Source of the DNA: Prostheceraeus crozeri
Lineage: Eukaryota > Platyhelminthes > Polycladida > Euryleptidae
NCBI GenBank assembly: GCA_907163375.1
Contig: CAJQUW010002196.1
Span: 62,001-126,000, forward strand
Direction of reading: 5' to 3'
Length of the DNA: 64,000 bases
Both the position numbers and the translations under genes were made by a program. The notes under the pieces are model-generated. The model made no database searches. It was not told where the DNA came from and saw nothing but the letters and a program-made list of their open reading frames with translations. Every line of letters begins with the position of its first letter. Positions within the stretch are counted from its first letter, which is position 1. Positions 59,627 through 64,000 of this stretch are shown in pieces.

Positions 59627-60059
59627 ATGTGTAAACTTGTCGCCGAGTCTACTCAGAATAGACATACGGCTAAAAACAAGTGCAAATCTGTTTTGTCCCT
59701 ACGCGCGCACTGCAGCCCACCCAGGGGACGCTTGAGACCCTTTCTAATTTCCTTCTTCAAATATCGATTCTTTAGCATAACGGGACACAATGGTCATCCT
59801 GGGTCTTCCTCCGTCTGATTTAATTCTTTCGTCAACCCTCGTGAAAATACCAATGCTGACACTCCAATAGACTTCATTTCTCGTCATGACTCTAATTTCT
59901 GCAGACACTCAGCTTCGTAAAACCCAATAGCGCCTGCTACGTCTATAGGCTTTAAGCGCAGACGCCGCAACTCTTCACACAACGAAAAAGCTAGCAAAAC
60001 TTGATAATGTGCTTATCTGGCAAGAGAGTGCAGTCGGATCAGTAACTATGATAACATTA

Positions 60060-61435
60060 TGCTTTCATCTACTCCTACTGACCACAAACTGCTGTTCTGT
60101 GATGTTCGATTTCGCGACCATCGAAGACAACTTTTAGATATAACTTTCTCGCCCTACTTAAAGAAGCTCGACTTAGCTACATTTCACTGCGACTAGCAAT
60201 ACCTCAGAACTCAGATCATTCGACAACTATGAAATTGCCTGGGTTATCAGAACGACCATAGAAGGTCTGTGCCTTCCCTTCGTCAACCGGTCGTGTTGTT
60301 CGCTCAGTCGACGGCTAGTGCTCCTCCGTCGATCAGTAGGGACTTCAGAGGCGACAGGAGCACAGAAAGACTTGCTCAAGCATGCAAGATCTGTCAGAGA
60401 GCTGCCATAGACAAAGTCATGAGTGAGCTATCTACGTTCCACCGCTACTTAGATACTCAACATGGTACTTCACAAGGACACAAGAACTGTGGTTATGACC
60501 AACGACGTACCTACAGATACCTGTTCAAACACCTCTGGAATCCACCAAGGAGGCACACTGACGCCGTTAGTGATCGTGTCAGTTCCTGACTGGGTTCTCC
60601 ATGACGCCATTCCCTCAGATGAACACATGGGCCCCTTGGAGACTGTGGCATCCGGAAAGTAGTTTGTCTGTCGTCGTTTTGCTGATGACCTCGCTCTCTT
60701 CTCCTCAATAGTTGATGGAGCAAAACGTAAAACGTATGGTCGTCAACCTCGAGACCTCATCAGCGAAGGTGGGACTGTCAGTCAACATAAAAGAAGTCTG
60801 AAATCATGACCATTCTATCTGACATAGAGTGTCGCGTCGTTGACGGAAGTGTCAAGCGCCTCCCTCGATCGAGCATGCTTGTCTATCTCGGCGAAATTCC
60901 TCAATCAATTCAGTCGGACATCGAGAGGTGAAGGTCCCTGACATGAACCATCTTCCGCACTGTTAGAGTGTCCAACACAGAGAAGCTTTGCCTAATGGTC
61001 TCAGTGTCCAGCTCTTTTTACCAGTAATCGTATGGTTTCTCCCTTGCAATATGCGGAGACTTGGAATCTGACAAGGACTCTCGAGAGGCGAATAGACTCC
61101 GTCCATTTCGCTTTATTCCACGCCGCTTTCTCCATCCTCTACACAAACAAGGTGAAGGGCGACGATTTGTATCGAAGGTGTGGGCTCATTCGACAGAGTC
61201 AGACCCTAAAACGACAACTATTGACATTGTGCGGGCATCTGGTTCGGGCAGAAGGCTGCTATCGTGAACCGGCTCATGACCTCACACGAATCCCGCTGAC
61301 GAGGGCAAGCAACTTCGACGTCCTATGTCGATTACCTCTTGCAAACAAGATGCTGAAACCCTCGACCAGGCAAACGACATGTCTTGTGTCAGACACCTAG
61401 CCCGTGACCGAAAGATCTGACGCATTAGTGACATA
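60060..61435 (+). mobile_element. RTE-type LINE, decayed, endonuclease end to C-terminus
   Basis: Blocks in order on the plus strand, in changing frames: DHKLLFCDVRFRDHRRQLLD (end of the endonuclease), SRDFRGDRSTERLA, TSGIHQGGTLTPLV (the QGG-x-LSP motif), RRFADDLALFSSIVDGA (catalytic FADD), LVYLGE (thumb), AETWNLTRTLERRIDSVHFA, DDLYRRCGLIRQSQTLKRQL, and LCGHLVRAEGCYREPAHDL, then near the end VRHLARDRK. The ETW-x-LT-x-TLERRID and GH-x-VR blocks identify the RTE clade. The copy has many frameshifts and stops and is dead. It is plus-strand, unlike the RTE pieces at 5 and 21 kb. Confidence 0.8.
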
Positions 61436-61559
61436 TGCATTACTACCAGATCAATTAATTCATTTGGAAAAGATTCTGAAGCATCCTTATCATGTTTTCC
61501 ATCGAATGGATACAATGTAATACAGCCACGAATTCAGCATTTGAAATAAAAAGTGCATA

Positions 61560-61990
61560 TAACGAATTTATTGTAGCTTGTTAAACATCATCAAGCAGAA
61601 GTCACATCGAGATAGCAAATCACACAGCAGAGGGTTGCTGAGTTCGGTTAGTGAACAAAAGCATGTGGCTGGCTTCAGGTACATTGGTCTGATCTTGGAA
61701 GTTACAGCAACTTATTACGGCCGTGAACGACCCAATTCTGAAAGCAATTGTTTGAATTGCAAGTCGCCAAGTATTCCGCGTGGGTTCGGGGCACGTATTC
61801 GGAACAGCTGCAAAAGTCACTGGAGGTAACGGTACCGCATATAAGAAGAGGGCAGGAGGGAGTTGGTCGTGAGTGTGCTTAGCTTTCTTGTGCAGACGAC
61901 AAACTTTGTCATAGCAGCTAATCAAAGTTAGATCTCTCAGACACGTGCCGTTGGTAAGGGAGAAGGCACAGCGGATTGCGGAGTATCAAG
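61560..61990 (+). other. GC-richer promoter-like stretch, unassigned
   Basis: A block with CGCGTGGGTTCGGGGC, CpG-bearing words and GCATATAAGAAG (TATA-like) near 61,840. Both strands hold open frames of 80-100 codons that I do not recognise. It could be a promoter, or part of a mobile element. I found no paired terminal repeat in the window to support an LTR. Confidence 0.2.
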
Positions 61991-61999
61991 TCAATCCAA

Positions 62000-64000
62000 A
62001 TGAGCACTATAATTTAAAGCAGCATGCATTTTTCATGGCCAATAATTGTCTCTCGAGGGCGACAACATTATTCTGCATGAATATTTTGCATTCAGCACAT
62101 ACAAGCTAGGTACAAATGATATAAATAAAAGAAAAATGAAAAACAGAGACAAAACATGAAAAATTGGCAAAAGGAAATTTAAAGCCATTCAAATCATGGA
62201 TTAATTATTGAATGACTTTTTGGAAATAATCATCTAATTTGCCGTTCATTCAGTCGCTTTTATTAGCTTCATCTCTACCACCATTTATTGCCATTCATAA
62301 TTTTGTGAATTCATCAGGATTTTGCTTTATTCCTTTTACTATCTCAACCCTTCCATTTTTCATTTATGAGTGTATTACTGTTTATTTGGAGTTAAATCAA
62401 TCAGTAGCCTACTCTAATGAAATGCAACTAAATCACCGAAACATATCCTTCACATTAGTCTCATTGAGGATCCCCCGTCAATTCCATATATAGGAATACA
62501 TTGGTTTCTTCTTAATCGGGATACGATTTATCGGGACAGCTGCCTCAACTGGGACAAATTCCGATTCCCTCTTTCGAGTCATTGACCGGTATTGACGGAG
62601 AACCAAATATTCAAATAATCAGGACATCCGCTTAATTAAGGATGTCCCTGATCAAGTGGAGATAAAAATTGTGTATCAAACCCTCGGAGATTTCCATCAA
62701 TTGTAGTTTAGATTTTGTTGGAAATATTTCTTTATTAATCCGTTATAATATTCATATCCATGGTATAATTATGACATCCATTTCAACGCACAGAAACATT
62801 TTCTGATTTCAAGAATCCATAAATCATACAATCTATTTTTGCAATAATTACAATCGATCCACACATTTCATTGCCTATTAATGTTGAGGACCTGGTCAGT
62901 ACTTTACTACAATGTTTCACGTTGTACATCCTAATAAGTAGGTTTCACGAACAGATTGTCACATCATTTGGTGCTTCGAAACCATTTCACACTCAACAAG
63001 ATGAGAGACAACATAATAGTAGTGCAATTGGTATTATATGTCCAATGGAGTGAAGTATTTCAAACTTTCTGTACTAATCATTTTCCTGTTAGCCGGGGTT
63101 CTCATTCACCAAAACAATAGACTCTGAATAACAACAACTGGATACTTCTGTTTCTATAACAACCAGAATGCTGTGAAGCTTTTCTGTGGGAGTTTTATTC
63201 TTAAAAATGATTGTTACATATGGAAGTTCCCACTAGGTGAATGCAAAATGTTCTGAGACATGCGTTACTGTGGAAAATTGAAGATTGAATTATTCAAATA
63301 TAAATAATTATATCAAATCATCATCAATTTGAAAAGTTGATACATTCTGACATGAAATAGATTGAAAGTCTTTCATTATGAAATATCATCATGAATTCAA
63401 CAGAGTATTGCTTGTTTTTAGTAGTACTAAATTTAACTGAAGAAATCATTGACAGTTATTTGATACTTCAATTATATCAAAAACAAAGCATTTGGATTGC
63501 ATCTACAATACGAGGTTTGTTAGAAAATCTATCTTGACATTTTTAGTTGTGAATGTAATTGATGGTTCATTGAGTTCACAGTTTTCAGGTAACTGATATA
63601 ATGACATGGAATTCCCTGAGTGCCTCTGATGAGAGCAAATTGCCGACCTTCAAAAAACATTTTCAAACAGTGTTGTCACACATTCTACTTCTCTAAAGCA
63701 CTCGTGTATCGTCTTACTTTTACGTTTGTGTCCCGGCATACTATGAGACAAAAATGCTGGTCTCAAAACATGAGAGACCATTCAGACTATTAGCAGTTTA
63801 TTTGATATTCTAGCTCAATGACATTTCATGATGTGTATGGAAAAGTGGCAAAGTCGATCGAAAAAATGAAGTATCAATTTTTTTTCATTTCGACTCTTTA
63901 TATTACAAAAGCGGAGAGCGAATGGTGCCGATGTATTATCTCCCCCAAGTTTTTATTATCTTCAATTAACCCATCAATACACAGAGTGAAATATAACATA
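62000..64000. other. unassigned AT-rich DNA
   Basis: No gene is recognised. A patch at 62.51-62.65 kb holds several GGGACA/GGACATCC/TTAATTAAG words that resemble decayed ends of pogo/Tigger-type DNA transposons, but the match is loose. Confidence 0.5.

Noticed and set aside
61560-61990. Possible solo LTR with TATA-like box
   Set aside because: No second copy, clear TG...CA ends or target duplication could be established from the window.
1-64000. Operons, Shine-Dalgarno sites, CRISPR arrays, origins, prophage
   Set aside because: The window shows intron-type signals and animal retroelements; there is no compact gene order, no regularly spaced direct repeats with unique spacers, and no bacterial gene family.

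Overview
This window looks like gene-poor, A+T-rich DNA (roughly two thirds A+T by eye) from an animal nuclear genome. The evidence is the repeat content: non-LTR retrotransposon pieces of the RTE and CR1/Jockey-like groups, two Penelope-like fragments (one with a GIY-YIG-type tail), a decayed hAT transposase, foldback MITEs and intron-type splice signals. The 8-mer TAGGCCTA occurs at least six times. I associate that with marine invertebrate deuterostomes (hemichordates, echinoderms), but this is a weak inference and the taxon is open. There is no bacterial, organellar or viral gene organisation, and I recognise no tRNA, rRNA or CRISPR.

Layout. 0-4.5 kb: mostly unassigned, with one minus-strand 140-codon open frame. 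4.58-6.2 kb: an old RTE-type LINE (minus strand) split by a younger 5'-truncated LINE (plus strand) with a long unbroken reverse transcriptase frame. 6.3-20 kb: mostly unassigned AT-rich DNA, with one copy of a dispersed repeat (10.6-11.0 kb) and a C-rich island (13.85-14.55 kb). 20.0-23.2 kb: a hAT transposase C-terminus, RTE pieces, exon-like minus-strand frames and a second copy of the CR1/Jockey-like LINE. 23.2-33.3 kb: almost featureless.

33.3-36.6 kb: the best candidate for host gene exons, several with matching splice sites and phases, on both strands. 36.8 kb: a poly(A) run between 11-bp direct repeats. 38.1, 44.5 and 51.0 kb: three inverted-repeat elements, one Harbinger-like with a TTA target duplication. 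46.6 and 49.25 kb: isolated exon-like frames. 47.5 and 52.2-53.5 kb: Penelope-like fragments. 56.3-61.4 kb: LINE 3' ends, a CR1/Jockey-like C-terminus, a GC-rich segment with a 16-G run, the second dispersed-repeat copy and a decayed plus-strand RTE.

No genes can be shown to work together. The protein-coding sequence I can name belongs to mobile elements, nearly all broken. Host exons are candidates only. I did not find a convincing new biological system; the most unusual items are the nested LINE, the poly(A)-only insertion, the perfect 50-bp inverted repeat and several small islands of iterated CG-containing motifs.
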